This document shows, in pieces, positions 20,645-32,900 of a DNA stretch of 64,000 bases. The notes beneath the pieces are model-generated. The model saw only the letters and a list, made by a program, of their open reading frames with translations. It was not told where the DNA came from and did not search any database. Origin of the DNA: Phytophthora hibernalis. Taxonomy: Eukaryota; Oomycota; Peronosporomycetes; Peronosporales; Peronosporaceae. The DNA lies in assembly GCA_012656075.1 (NCBI GenBank), contig JAAKBF010000087.1, positions 62,001-126,000 of the forward strand, read 5' to 3'. Within the stretch, counting starts at the first letter, position 1. Each line of letters begins with the position of its first letter. Position numbers and translations under genes: made by a program.

Positions 20645-22144
20645 ATGAGCTGGATCAACAACTACAACGTGGTCGTGCCTTCGTACCAAGTCACGGACGG
20701 TAAAGTCTTTTTCGCACTCAAACTCACCAAGAACGACACCAACACCGTCACTACGCTTCACTCGTACTCTCAATTCCGCCGGCTGAGGAAGACACTGCAA
20801 AACACGTGAACGAACCGAAACACCGTCGTCAGTTGACGCTCAGCTTTGCACACAAATGCCATTGCAACAAGGACCACTGCGAATTCGACGGACTGTATCC
20901 ACTAGTGCGGTCGTTCAAGTTCCCGTCGCGTTGTTCGCTACGCTCCAAGTTCACGGACTCGACCACGCCGCTGTCAATGAACGTCGTGACGCACTCGCAT
21001 CTTTCGTGACGCTTTTGCACGAGTTCTTCGGCACCTTCGCCAGTACCACACTGAACGACAAGCTGCAGGATGGCTGCATCGTGCTCAAGACGTACGCCAA
21101 TTTCATAGGCGCCAAGGAACACTTTTCCACTGAAGCTGAGGCTGCGCTGCATCGACCGCTTGCTTTGAACGGATGGAGACAACAATGCGCCGATCAGATG
21201 CTGAGTCAAGACGACGAAGAGGAAGGCGTTCCTGAACTGCACCTTGGTGCTGTCGAGCCTCGAATGGAAGAGAACTCGACACCTTCGAGTAAAGAGGATG
21301 TAGAACCTGAACGGGTGACACTTCCATCCCTGCAAGTGAAGCCCGTACGTGTGCACACTATGCACTCGTTCATGGAGGAGTTCTGCGAGCATGTATTGAA
21401 CCAGTTCGCAAACGACATCGACGAGTTGCGCTCGCCCGACCTCACTCCATCTCGCCGCTGGGAGATCTGTCTGTACGTGGCGTGCCGTATCGGCCACTCG
21501 TACGCCGTGCAGCTCATCCTGTTCAACTACGCGGATGCCAACACGGTCATGGCCGATGGCTCCTCGTGTCTGCACATCGCAGCCCGCATGGGACGCACCG
21601 ACGTTGTGACTCTGTTGCTGGACGAAGGCGCAGACGTCAACATGGCAAACGATGCTGGTGTGACTCCCTCATCGCAGCGTGTCGTAACGGATGCGTCGAC
21701 GTCGTGAAGCTGCTGATTGACGCTGGTGCCAAGGTATCCGCTAGCAGTAAACGCGGCACTTACCCTCTTCATGCTGCCATTGTCTCGCAGAGCATCGAAA
21801 TCGTATCGCTACTCGTCGAACACGGCGCGAACGTGAACGTCATGACAGCCAGTGGCATCACACCGCTGCATTTTGCAGCCAAGTTGGGCTCGTTGGCCAT
21901 CTCCGAATTTCTGCTGCGTCACGACGCAGACCCGGAGAAACGCACCAAGAACGACAGCGACGCCATGATGATCGCAGAGGCCAACGGCCACGCCACCATC
22001 TGCGAATTGTTCCAGCGGTTCTCGGGTATCGTCACCAACGAGCAAGTAGGATCGGACTACATGCTCAACATGAGCGAGACGGGTAAATCTCCCGACATGG
22101 TTCGGATGCTCTCGCAACGACGCCTGTCTCGAGCTGCAGCCTAA
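20645..22144 (+). CDS. PX-domain and ankyrin-repeat protein
   Basis: About 500 residues in one exon. Residues 1-125 form a PX domain, starting YNVVVPSYQVTDGKVFFALK, then the basic YSQFRRLRKTLQ, FKFPSR and ERRDALASFVTLLHEF. A linker with acidic stretches follows. At least five ankyrin repeats run from about residue 280 (DGSSCLHIAARMGRTDVVTL, SGITPLHFAAKLGS). PX domains bind phosphoinositides such as PI3P on endosomes; ankyrin repeats bind proteins. Raw frame breaks are at A-run 20799-20802, near 20930 and at C-run 21666-21668. One base at each gives 1,503 nt. A trafficking adaptor role is likely but unproven. Confidence 0.8.
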
Positions 22145-22527
22145 AGGAGGACATGGAATTCTCCTTTCAAGGCAACCCCTATCTATATAAGCCTAGCTAC
22201 GCTCGATCGAAGAGCGTAACAACTATTTATTCATGTTGTAGCAGAGTAATACACTTGACACTTTTCATCCTAAGATTTGGCGAAGGCAAGTTGAAGTGAC
22301 TTGTGATTTGGTTGCACAGAATCAGATCCAGAACCCAGCAATCCAGTTAAGGATTCCATTCTTATTCCTTTATTTTGAGGATAGTGGAGGCACGTTCTAC
22401 TTCTGGATCAGCCAAAGCTTCGGGTCTTGAGGCATCAAATCCATCAGAGTCTGATTCAGACCCGTTTCTTGGGGTTCTAAAATTATCAGTTCTCAAAAAG
22501 CCTCGTGTCAATCACTTGATTATAATC

Positions 22528-25177
22528 ATGGCGGACAGCGACAGCGACGATGAGCTCATGAGCCGTCTGGCCGGTGGCTTCGCGGCGCAGTCGTCAGGTG
22601 AGGACTGCGCGTACTGCGCGACGCCCCACGCGTCGCTGGCCTGCACGATCTGCAACGAAGCGTCCTACTGCAACGAAGTACGTCAGACTGAGAAAAGTGG
22701 ATTATCACAAAGTAGAATTAAATTATGACTAATTGGGTGCATTATGATTATGTAGACTTGCAAGAGAAGACATGCTAGAGCACACCGTAACCTGTGTATC
22801 AAGCGGCGTATGGAGAAAGAAGCAGCCAATGAGGAAGAAGAGAGCGAGTCGGAGGAAGAGGAGGACGAGAGCGACTCGGAGAGTGAAGATGTGGCCCACG
22901 CCCCAATTGCTGCTATTGGTGTACCGGGTCTTACGCCCCAACAGGTCAAGAAGCTGCTGGAGCTGGCATCCAAAGCGGACGTCGTGACGACCAGTTCATC
23001 TATTGACAAGCTGCAGAAACAGATCTCTCAGCTTATGGCTGACAAGAAGAACGGAGCTGGGAGTAGAGAGAGAGGAGCATCCGGTGCCAGTTTGAAGGAG
23101 ATCAAGGCACTGCACCAGAAACTCAACGAGCTGGAGAAGAAGACGCAGGCGGCATATATAGGAGGTGGCAGGAGTGTGTACACTGCACTGTTGGTGAGAG
23201 ACGACCCAGGTTTTGCTAAATACTTCAAGTTGAAGAGCATGGACATGCCGGCAGAGCAGATCAAGACGAAGATGGAAGAGGACGGAGTGGACTCCAAGCT
23301 GCTGGACGCGCCCGAAGCTGTGTCCCCGAACGACCCTGGTGTAGGTATAAGTTGGGGTTGTATGGTTGGTGTGAGGACTTACGTGTTTTTTATTGCAGCC
23401 AGAGAAGGGTGCGTACATCCCGATGACGGTGGTGGACGATCCTGCATTCAAGAAGTACTTCAAGTTGAAGGGCATGGACATGCCTCTGGATCAGATCAAG
23501 ACGAAAATGGAGGCTGATGGCGTGGACCCCAACCTGCTGGACAATCCGAACCAAGCGTCACCGAACGACCCTGGTGTAAGTTTGTCGTCGGCTGTGAAGG
23601 TTTTCATCATGCGTTATCTGACGGTTTGGCTTGATGTTGCAGCCACCGTTGCAAATCTCGGCAGGATATTCGTCGAATGGAATGGCACCGCTGTCTCCAC
23701 CTCAAGGATCTAGTGGCGGCTTCAACTGGCCCTCAATATCTGCTCCAGCCCCTGTTGTTCCGTACGAACCACTACTAGTAAAAAATGATCCTCAGTTCAA
23801 GAAGTATTTCAAACTGCGGACAATGGGCATGCCTGACGAGCAGATCAAGCTCAAAATGAAGGCGGAGGAGATGGATCCCGGTCTACTTGATCGTCCGGAC
23901 GACGTGTCCCCAAACGACCCTGGTGTAAGTGACCTCAGCTCTGATACTTATAACTATTGTTACTGCTAACGTGGTTCTAAAATGCGCTTGCATTATCAGC
24001 CGCCTGCCCAAGCACCAGCCTCCCCAACTGGCCCTGTCTCAATGGAGCAGCTCTTCAGTATTCTAATGCAACACCAGCAGATTATCCAACAAGGTAAGTT
24101 GGGTATTAGGTGCGTTGGTGGCATTTGATTTCATACTGATGTATGCGTTCGCGTGACCATTACAGTATCGAATGGTGGCGGCTTGGCGAGCGGTGCGCGT
24201 GGCCGTGGAGTCAGCGGTGGTGCTACTATAGATGGCATGCCACCGCGGTCAGTAGAAGATCAGATGGCGCAGGAGCTAGCTGCTGCGGAAAGTGCCATCG
24301 ACGACATTTTTGGCGATGAATCCCAGCAAACAAAGGGCCCCGCTGGTATGAGCATGATCGAGCAGCTCGAGAAGAAAGCGCGAAAGGAGAGCAACCAAAA
24401 GCTCGTTGACAATCGTGAGGAAATCAACAGCTTGATTGCGGAACTATTGACTATGAAGCTGTCCACAGACGAGGAAGCAATCACTTACTACAAAATGATC
24501 GCTCCGAAGTTAGAGGAATATGGACTTGCGCTTGAACTGACTCCGTCCAGTCCTGGTCATCGCGTTTGCTCATCAAGAACAAGGATACGAGGGACTGGTA
24601 CTTCTCAGAACAGGAGCGACTAGATGCTGGTAAGGCGTACGGGCGTCTGTGGGGGCTTTCGTTCCTGGAACGCGATGCCGGTCAGCTGATCGCAAAGCGC
24701 ACGCAGATTCTAAACGCTCCCGCGACTATGCGTGCAATTGCCAAAGGTAAACCAGAACTGATCGACAAGTTCACACAGCTGCTGAAGGACACAGTGAAGC
24801 TCAAACACAAAGTATTTAAGAGCGGCTCGTATGCATCGGAAGTACGGCAATTGCAACAGCTCAAAATCCCAGAGCGCTTTGAGGAGCATGGCACTGCGCT
24901 CATTGACTCCACAACAGTGTTAGCTGATGCGTCGATGGATTTGGCCGACGAGGAATTCCGGTCATTGGAGAATGCTACTCGAGCTAAGAAGATCCGAGCG
25001 TTGGCTGTGGTGCACGTCGCTGAGAAGGCAGCAACGTTGGTGGGCATCGTGAAGAAGATTGGTGCCAGTGGAGTCAATGAGCTGCGGCTACGGGATTTGG
25101 AGGCAAACGTAGCGAAGGTCAAGGAAATGTACTTATCAGGCGAAAAGGAAGAGGAAGAAGAAGACGATGTGCTATAA
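22528..25177 (+). CDS. MYND zinc-finger protein with three CCDC53-like repeats
   Basis: Six exons: 22528-22677, 22756-23340, 23399-23575, 23643-23924, 24000-24093 and 24166-25177. The MYND finger is complete (C27, C30, C39, C42, C48, C52, H60, C64) and is split by intron 1. An acidic stretch and coiled coil follow. Then come three copies of a module like KYFKLK-x-M-x-MP-x-EQIK-x-KM-x(3)-G-x-D-x-x-LLD, each ending SPNDPG exactly at a phase-0 intron. The module resembles the conserved segment of WASH-complex subunit CCDC53. The helical C-terminal half (about 300 residues) is unrecognised. One base is missing near 24555; the corrected length is 2,301 nt, 766 residues. Role unknown; a link to actin or WASH is a guess from the repeat. 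Confidence 0.75.
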
Positions 25178-25336
25178 GGAAACATGCGATGTCTTCCTTG
25201 AACAAGACGCGGCGCGCCAGCATTTGGCGTAGACAGAAGGGTATTTACCGCGGTACATCTTCTAGAGTAGGAGACACTAACGCCTACAAGTAAACACGAT
25301 CAAAATCAATCTATTTCTCCATGGCCAGCATGTCAA

Positions 25337-26619
25337 TCAAGCTTTCTGCTGCCGAATCTGGCCGAAGAGCGAGCGGAACAGCTCGTCCACGTCCATCTCC
25401 GGCTTCGGGTAAGGCTCCGGGAACATAAAGTTCTCGAGCTTGGGGTGCACCGTGTAGCGCAATTGGCGGCCCTTGCTCGCCTTGCGGTTCACGATTTTCT
25501 TCTTCTTGCGGTGAGTACGTCTCACCAAGGCATCCTGGCCAGCGCCACCTCCGCCGCTCTCGATAAACTCCTTCAGAAGCTGCTGGTAAAAGTCCGAGTC
25601 GTCGTACATGAGCTCGTCCAGCAGGCCTTGAGCTCCATCTGTGGCCTCGTCCTCTGGTACATCCAGCGGCGCATGTGCCTTCCTCTTGACTCGCTGGGGA
25701 TCCACGAGCACCGACTCGACTTGGGCCAGGATATCCTGGTTCACAGCCTTGAACTTCTTCGCCTGGTTGTTCTTACCCGCCGCGAGGTCGGTCTTGCGCG
25801 TGTATGTGTTGAGAATTTCGTTGTACTGAGGAAGAATCGCGCGGTTGCTCGCAGTGATCTCCTGCCACAGGTCATCACACGTGCGTTTACGTTTCTTAGT
25901 AGGTGCGTCTGCACTCAGCTCCGGCACATTGCAGAGCTTCTCCTGCAAATCAGACACAGCTTCAATGCTCTTGTACAGCTGCGCCACCACGTCCTCCTTG
26001 GTTTTCATAGCAGTTTCCTCGTCCGTCTCTCCGTCCGTCTCATGCGTCGCGTCCTTCGTCGTCGTCAGCAGACGCTTAGCATAGATCTGCACCTCGAGAC
26101 AGCGCTCCCACAGGACCTTCTGGTTCCTCACATGCTGCGCCTTCTCCACGACCTTTTCACTGTCCTGAACAATCATTAGCCGCGCCGAGTCCTCCTTCTG
26201 AAAGCCGCGGATGAGCATCTCCGCACTCTTATCCTCTTCTTCTTCACTCTCTTCTTCTTCCTCAACCTCCTCTTCTTCTTCTTCTGAATCTCCGAACGGT
26301 TCAGCATCAGACCATTGGGCCATCGCGTCTTCGTCCGGTGACTCCAGCGCGTCATCCTTCAAGTCCTGACGCTTAACCACCTTGCCCGCGTACTCGGCGC
26401 TCTCCAGCGCGTCCCAGTTCTGCACACGCAGTGCTGACGCCTTTTCGCGCTGTTTGTCTCCTCTGCTGCCCGCCTGCAGTCGCTGTTTGCGGACGAGCGC
26501 AGCCGTGTGGCGTCCTGAAGCTCCGCATCCGACTCGTCCGATGCGTCCGCGTGCAGCACCGCGCGCGTGCCGTCGTCAAAGTCGTCGGCCTCGTCGATAT
26601 TGAACTCGTCGCGCGGCAT
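25337..26619 (-). CDS. AATF/Bfr2-type ribosome biogenesis factor
   Basis: About 427 residues, single exon, starting MPRDEFNIDEADDFDDG. The AATF leucine-zipper-like middle (LWERCLEVQIYAKRLL) and the C-terminal TRAUB region (YDDSDFYQQLLKEFIE, KASKGRQLRYTVHPKLENFM) are clear, with a strongly acidic stretch at about residues 110-135. AATF/Bfr2 acts in early 40S pre-ribosome assembly in the nucleolus. One G is missing near 26503 (after ELQDAT), and restoring it joins the N-terminus to the basic LVRKQRLQ segment; 1,284 nt. It converges with the MYND gene and diverges from the transporter gene. Confidence 0.85.
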
Positions 26620-26851
26620 CCTGTAGTGTCCTCCGTCTAAAGTGTTGGAGCAGACAGACGTGGAATATCCACCAATCACAACTACTATTAGTGTCTTCAT
26701 TTCAACGAATCACATGCGTTTAGTCCACACCAATCAAAACGTCGGATAGTACAGTTAGGTACAGAATGGTATTGTGTCTCTGTCAGTGTAGCTTGAAGGT
26801 ACGGTAACTGTTATCAGATTGCTGAGTCTATTACAATGTAGTCTGGAAGTG

Positions 26852-28266
26852 ATGACGCACGTGCCATTGGCGCTGCTGGCGCTCTACTTCGCGCACGCCT
26901 TCTACATGACGTTCCCCATGACGGCGTACGGCGCGTGGCTCTTCGACGTGGTCCACATGCCGCCAGCCACCACGTCGCTCTACTACTCGCTCACGTTCTT
27001 CCCCTGGAACTTAAAGCCGCTCTACGGACTACTGTCCGACAGTCTCCCGCTCTTCGGATACCGCCGCAAGTCGTACATCGCTCTATGTGAAGTGGTTGCT
27101 GCAGTTTCATTGGTTCTTACAGCTACGTACGTGCACTCCATTGCTGGAGCTTTCATTGTGAAGCTCGTGGACGCTGTAGCCGAAGCTTTCGCCCAGTTGA
27201 TGCTTGGTGTTTTGTTGGTGGACCTGACGACGGGAGACGCCTCCAGTAGGAGTAGTGCACACGTGCAGTCACTGGCCAATGGAACCAAGAACGCAGCATC
27301 TATTGCAGCTTTGGTGCTGGGTATTCCAGTGTATCGAGACAAGAACATCACACCTGAGGAGGTCATTGGATGGACCAGTCTACTGCCATTGACAGCGGTG
27401 GGAGTGTGTCTCGTTGGGTTAAACGAGACGCCTGTGAGAGAGCTACATGATGAAGTGGAAGATGTTGATGTTGTGTCGTGGTGGATCCCGTTCAAGCGCG
27501 ATCTCCAGCGCAAATGGGGACTTATTCGACCGGTTCTACCAACGATGCTGTTCTTCTTCTTGTGCAATGCACTGCCTGGCGACGGAACGATATGGTACCA
27601 GTACACATTCTCGCTCCTTGAAGACGAGCACGAGTGCATGCAGTACATGTCGCTCGCCGGCATGATTGGCCGCTTTCTGTCGTGTCTGTCGTACGCCAAG
27701 TGGTGCACCAACCGTAGTGTTCGAAGTGTGTTTTTGTTTCGACGGTGTGCTCGGTTGCTGCTGGTCTGCCACGACTGTTGTTAGCTCCTCCTGTGGTGCA
27801 GCTTCCTGTATCGGTGTGTACGTTTGGCACGGCGGAGGCTTTCATCACCTCGTTCACCTCCGAGTTCGCGCTGTTGCAGTTGCTGGTGGTAGCCACGTAC
27901 TACTGCCCTTCCGACCCCGACGTTCAAGGGTTGACGTACGCATTGTACCTATCCTTCATGGACTTTGGAGGTGTTGTGTCGGGGGTACTTACGTCCCTGC
28001 TGGTGTCGGCTCTCGGCATTGTGCCGGACCCAATCACCAAGGTTGTGGACTGGAGAAATCTGTGGCTGGTCGTGGTGATTGCGTCCGTCGGTCAGTTACT
28101 CGTCTTGGTGTTCCTTTGCGTGCTGCCCGAGAAGGTTGACACCTCCGAAAACACCACCTTGAAAGGAAGACCAGTGAAGTACAAGTCGATTACAACGCTG
28201 TCGGACGAACAGGAGAAACAACCATTACTCTCGGAGCCAGAGGCGTACGTCGACGTAAGAGTGTGA
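26852..28266 (+). CDS. BT1/folate-biopterin-type MFS transporter
   Basis: About 471 residues with roughly 12 hydrophobic helices. Early motifs are typical of the BT1 family: FPWNLKPLYGLLSDSLPLFG then YRRKSYI in the first cytoplasmic loop. The tail has PLLSEPEAYV, a possible endosomal/vacuolar sorting signal. T-run 27731-27735 lacks one T, and adding it joins helices 1-7 to the second half (VSTVCSVAAGLPRLLLAP) and gives 1,416 nt. The family carries folates, pterins or S-adenosylmethionine; the substrate here cannot be read from the sequence. The start is the first ATG in frame. Confidence 0.8.
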
Positions 28267-28495
28267 GGAGTAGATTTCCACGACGAAATACCAAAGTGAC
28301 AATGAATCAACTTTGAACAACATGCAGCTTCAAGCTTCATTCCACCTCAAACGTTCCACTAAACCATGCAACCAAGAGAAGACCGAGCTGTTTTGATGCG
28401 CGATTTATTGTGTTCCAACTTTCCGCAAAAGACCTTAAGGAGTGCCCACCCTCTCAACTCCAAGAGAGCAAGCCAGCAAACGTGTCGACAGACAC

Positions 28496-29279
28496 TTACT
28501 TCTTCTCCTTCTTCTTGTCGGCCAGACGCTTGGCCTGCTTGCCGAAGATGCGCTTGTCGGCGCGGGCCACACGCAGCTGCGTGAAGACGCTCTTCTCCTT
28601 CATCTCGGGCGTGATGACGGCGGTGGTCGACTTGATGCTCGAGCGGGTGATGGGCAGGATGGCGCCCGTGTACTGCACGGCGTTCTGGGTCTCCTCGGGC
28701 GACGAGTCGCCGTTCTTGGGCTTGTTCAGGCTCTTGCGCGGGAACACCACGAGCTTGGCCTTGTAGGCCTTGAGGCGTTGCACGTTGGCCTGCAGCGACT
28801 CCACCGACTTGTTGGTGCGACGGAAGTCCACGGCAATGCCGATGCTGATGGCCTGCTTGCGGTTGATGCCAGCCTCCTTCAGCTCCTCGAGCGTGAAACC
28901 CTTGCCAGCACGGACCTTGGAGCCGTACTTGATCGTGGGGCAGTGCACAGCCGGGCGCAGCAGACCAGCGGCCGGACGCGGGGCAATAGCAGCAGCCTTG
29001 GCCTTACGAGTAAGACGACGGGTCTTCTTCTTGGAAGCCTGTTAACATGATGGATCAGTACATTGGTCTCTTGGAGCTGTCCACCCAACAGCTGAGGCCG
29101 TCCAGCTACTTCTTTCTCGCTGTCGTCGACCTGTTCTCCGTCTCTGAATGGCGTAGCTGCTGGGCTAATGGACTTTACTATGGCTGTCTGGGTCGTACCT
29201 GGTCGAACCAAGTCTTGATTCGGGACTGCCAGTACTTGTGGAAGTGGCCGTTGGGGATGACGTTGTTGTGCTTCACCAT
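28496..29279 (-). CDS. RPL13: 60S ribosomal protein eL13
   Basis: Two exons, 29279-29199 and 29038-28496, 624 nt, 207 residues, the usual size. It begins MVKHNNVIPNGHFHKYWQ and continues across the intron into basic KKKTRRLTRKAK, APRPAAGLLRPAV and KVRAGKGFTLEELKEAGI, all hallmarks of eL13. The last residues are Lys-rich. No frame error is found. Just before the ATG the minus strand reads ctctttgtgtctctag, a likely 3' splice site of a 5'-UTR intron, common for ribosomal protein genes. Confidence 0.95.
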
Positions 29280-29957
29280 CTTGAACTAGAGACACAAAGA
29301 GGAGTGAGTTGCTGACCCATTGCCACTGCCTGGAAGCCTAACGCGCACCTTCGCGTCAGAAAGTTGCGGGCAATTTGGAACTTGGACCCCAACACTCGAA
29401 GGCGGAGGCTGGCACTCGGAATTGGTGGTTCCCCAACGCGCAAGGCTCTCCAGTCCTCATTTTCACTTGGCCTCACTATGCTCGTCCACATTAGCCAATC
29501 ACAGCGCAGCTTGAGGTCTAATCTAGGAGCTTCCACGCCTGATTTAGGGTTTTCATTTAAGGTGGGCCACATGAGGCTTAGATGGTACATGGTACCGCAA
29601 CATCTCCCCTTGTTCAGCTCTTCCCAACGGGTATTCCGCACGCAGACGCGCACTCGCGAGCGACGACGCCGCGGCTCTAGGGACGACAGCGCCATGTTCA
29701 GCTCCAGCAGTGCGTTCTCCACTCTTTCCTCTTTCTTCTGCGCCTTCTTCCATTTCTATTGGTCCCGTGGTTCTCGAGTTACGAGCTCATACGTTATGTC
29801 TATGTGTAGATCGAAGCGGCTTCGGGGTACAGGGCAGTAACCCATTCGCGCAGAGTCAAGGTACGGAGGGTACCCGGTTACGTTTACGCTCTCGTTGTGT
29901 GTGCGTCTATAGGTGTGTCTAGGTATTGATCGCTGCCCTTGTCCAGGACCTCCGAGC
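29280..29957. promoter_or_regulatory. Divergent promoter of RPL13 and the GANP gene
   Basis: A 678-bp spacer. It contains a CCAAT box (agccaatcac, 29494-29503) and, next to the RPL13 start, a probable 5'-UTR intron acceptor. A cctcattttcac motif at about 29457 loosely matches the oomycete initiator pattern. No ORF here has support. Confidence 0.45.
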
Positions 29958-32900
29958 ATGAACCCGTTCCAGTCCAATACCAATGCTCCAGCAGTCCACA
30001 CAGCCTTTGGACAGAGTTCTGGCTTTAATAACCAGTCTACACTACCTCCGGGTGGAGTGGGTGGAGCTCCGGGTGGAAACTTTGGCCGTCAACCGGCGCT
30101 TCCTCCTGGAGGAGTTCCGTCGGGCGGGTTTGGAGCTGCTTCGACCGGTGGAAACCCATTCGGTCACAGTAGCAACAAGAAACAGGCAGGGACTACGTTT
30201 GGAGGAGCGCCGTTTGGACAGAATGGCGTGTCTTCTTCTGCGCCGACTGGTGCACACACGACGTTTGGATTTGCGTCTGCAGGTGGAAAACCCAGTAATC
30301 GTGGGCCGGGAAGTGGTGGGAATGCATCGAAGACTGCGTTTGGTGGTAATGGATCGGCGTCTTTCGGTGGAAATAATGCAGCGTCTGGAAGAAACGACAA
30401 CGGATTCGGCGCAGGACAGACTACGTTTGGGGCCCCGATGCCGAAGCGCGGACAGGGATCGTTCTCGCAAGACTCAAATGGATTTGGATCGGGTCGAACA
30501 GCAGCACCGGCGCCATTGGCATCACCAGGAACTTCTTTTGGAAGCCAAGCGTCTGGTGTTAGAGTGCGGAAAAACAAATCACCCCGAATGCAGGTTCCTC
30601 GCAATCGGACAACTCATTTGCTGGTACTGGAAGGGGTGCATCCAATGCTCCGACTATTCATACAACTTTTGGCGGAGCTGCGGGTAGTAAAAATTCTCGG
30701 TCTCCGGCGTTCGGAAACCCCTCTCCGGCTGGCAGCCCTCCCGCAACCGCATTCGGTGGTTCTGCCGATAAGAGACGACAGACTACGCCAAAGTTTGGCC
30801 CAGACGCATCCGCGGGGGATTCAGAAATTCAGAGAAGATGGCCTCCATGGAATCGCGAATGAGCGGCGCAAAGAAATCGCCGTTTCAGAAAGCCAAACAA
30901 GGTCAAGGTTTCGGAGCCTCGGGGAACCCGATGCTAACCCCTTCGGTGGACAACAGTTTAAGTCAGATCGAAACTTTCCTGCTGGAGGAGACGCGTTTGG
31001 TGCTGCTAAGGCGCCTAAGGTAAGCCCAACAAATAGCAAGCATGACAAACATGGGAAGCAACGACAAGCTCGATCGAAGCAGAAAACTCAGAGTGCCATC
31101 GATGAAGACACCCCTATGCCCCCATGCCTTCCGCAGTATCCACAGAAATCAACAGCAAAGCAAAACTTTCAGCGGCTACTAATTTGGATGGACTTTGCCC
31201 TGACATGTGTAGTCCAGCAGAACGGGAACTGCACATTCGGGTGGATGAGCTGAGTGTTTTCGAGAAGTGTTTCCCGAACCAACCTGAAACTGAACGCGAG
31301 AGAATTATCAAGCGTTTCCAACGCAGCTCAGCTGATCATAAGCTCGATATTCCGCAGGAAATTCGCCCTCCTGGAGTTCTTCGACGTACTCAACTTTACA
31401 TCGAGCAGGAAATTATGGATTTGGATCAATGTGGCGAGGATCCACGTTTTCAGCATCCCCGAGTTCCGGAGCCAATTGAGTTGTATAACTTCTGTTGGGA
31501 TCGGTTTCGAATGATTCGAAAAGATTTCGTGTTGCAGAATTACCGCGGTGCTGGAGGTCGTGTACACCCCATCGCTCTTGACATTCACGAACGTATTGCA
31601 CGATATCACGTACTCAGTGAGCACGAACTCATCGAGACACCAAGTTTTGTGGCCCAACAGAATATGGAGCAGCTCGGCCAAACTCTCAAGTCGCTCAACG
31701 AATTGTATGATGAAAGTCGCAAGGTGGGAACCCCCGCGTATCTGAGCCCATTTGAGGCTGAGTGTCGTGCGTATTTTATCCTGTGTACATTGGACAATGG
31801 TCGCGGTATGGATGTGCTGAAATATGTTAAAGTTCTCCCGCATCATATCCTGGAGAGCCCCCACATCAAGTTCGCAATGCGCGTGTTCGTTGCTCGGCAC
31901 ACGGGTGATTATTTCCAGTTTTTCTCGCTACTTCGTCAAGCAACCTACCTGCAGTCATGTTTACTGTTTCGGTACATCCCCAACGTTCGGTCATCCGCTC
32001 TTCTTCGTATGAACCGAGCTTATCGTAGCCAGGTCTATCCATTAGAGGATTTGGTTGAATTGCTATGCTTTGATGACATCGAGCACGCCTATTCAGTGTG
32101 CCAAGAGCATGAATTAATGATGGCTGGCATGCCTGGGGCTGGTGATGACAGTGCAGTGATGGTGAAGTTCGGTGGCGATTTCGAGACAGGTACACTTTTG
32201 ATAGATACGCTTGTAGTTGATGATATATGTGCTTATGGTTAAATGGTGCCTATGATGCAGATGCGCAACTGCGGCGGAACAAGACACCCCTGAAGATTCG
32301 AAGCTCCAAGATTTACGTTGGAATGAAGCAAGGGTACGCATTATTTGGTTTTGGTGCCTGCGTAGCGTCTCCGTATTTAATCTCTCGATGTGTGTAGCAA
32401 CTACCTTCGGCGAGATGTCTGCCGTGGTGTGACTGAATACGCTCGCGATGAATACCCAGCCCTTAGTAAGCTGATCCAAGACTCTGAGCGAGAGGAGCAA
32501 GCAAGGCTGTACCCGAATCGACCTGTGTATGAGGACGACTACTCGTATTTCGTTGATTACAATGAAGGAGTATCAGTGATGCCTCCAGCGAGTGCTCCAC
32601 CGACGCCTTCCAATACATCTGCGAGCTTCAGTAATAATCAGTACCCTCCTGGACAGACTGACGAGAAAAGGCACGATCTCGATATAATTTCTCAGAAAAA
32701 TGGGAGCTGGAACAGAAGAAGCAAGCTATGCTGGAACGGATGCAAGAACTAGAGAAAGTGAAGGAGGAAAAGGTGCGCCAAGATCAGGCTAAGAAGGCTG
32801 TTGCTCAAAGTGAAGAACAAGCGAAAAATGAAGCTGCTGCTCGCGCTCAAGCTGAAAATCTGGCCGAGGAAGCAAAACGACAGCAAGAAGAACTCGAAGC

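Noticed and set aside
25445..26179. 244-residue plus-strand ORF rich in Leu/Arg
   Set aside because: Antisense to AATF; the minus frame carries the conserved motifs.
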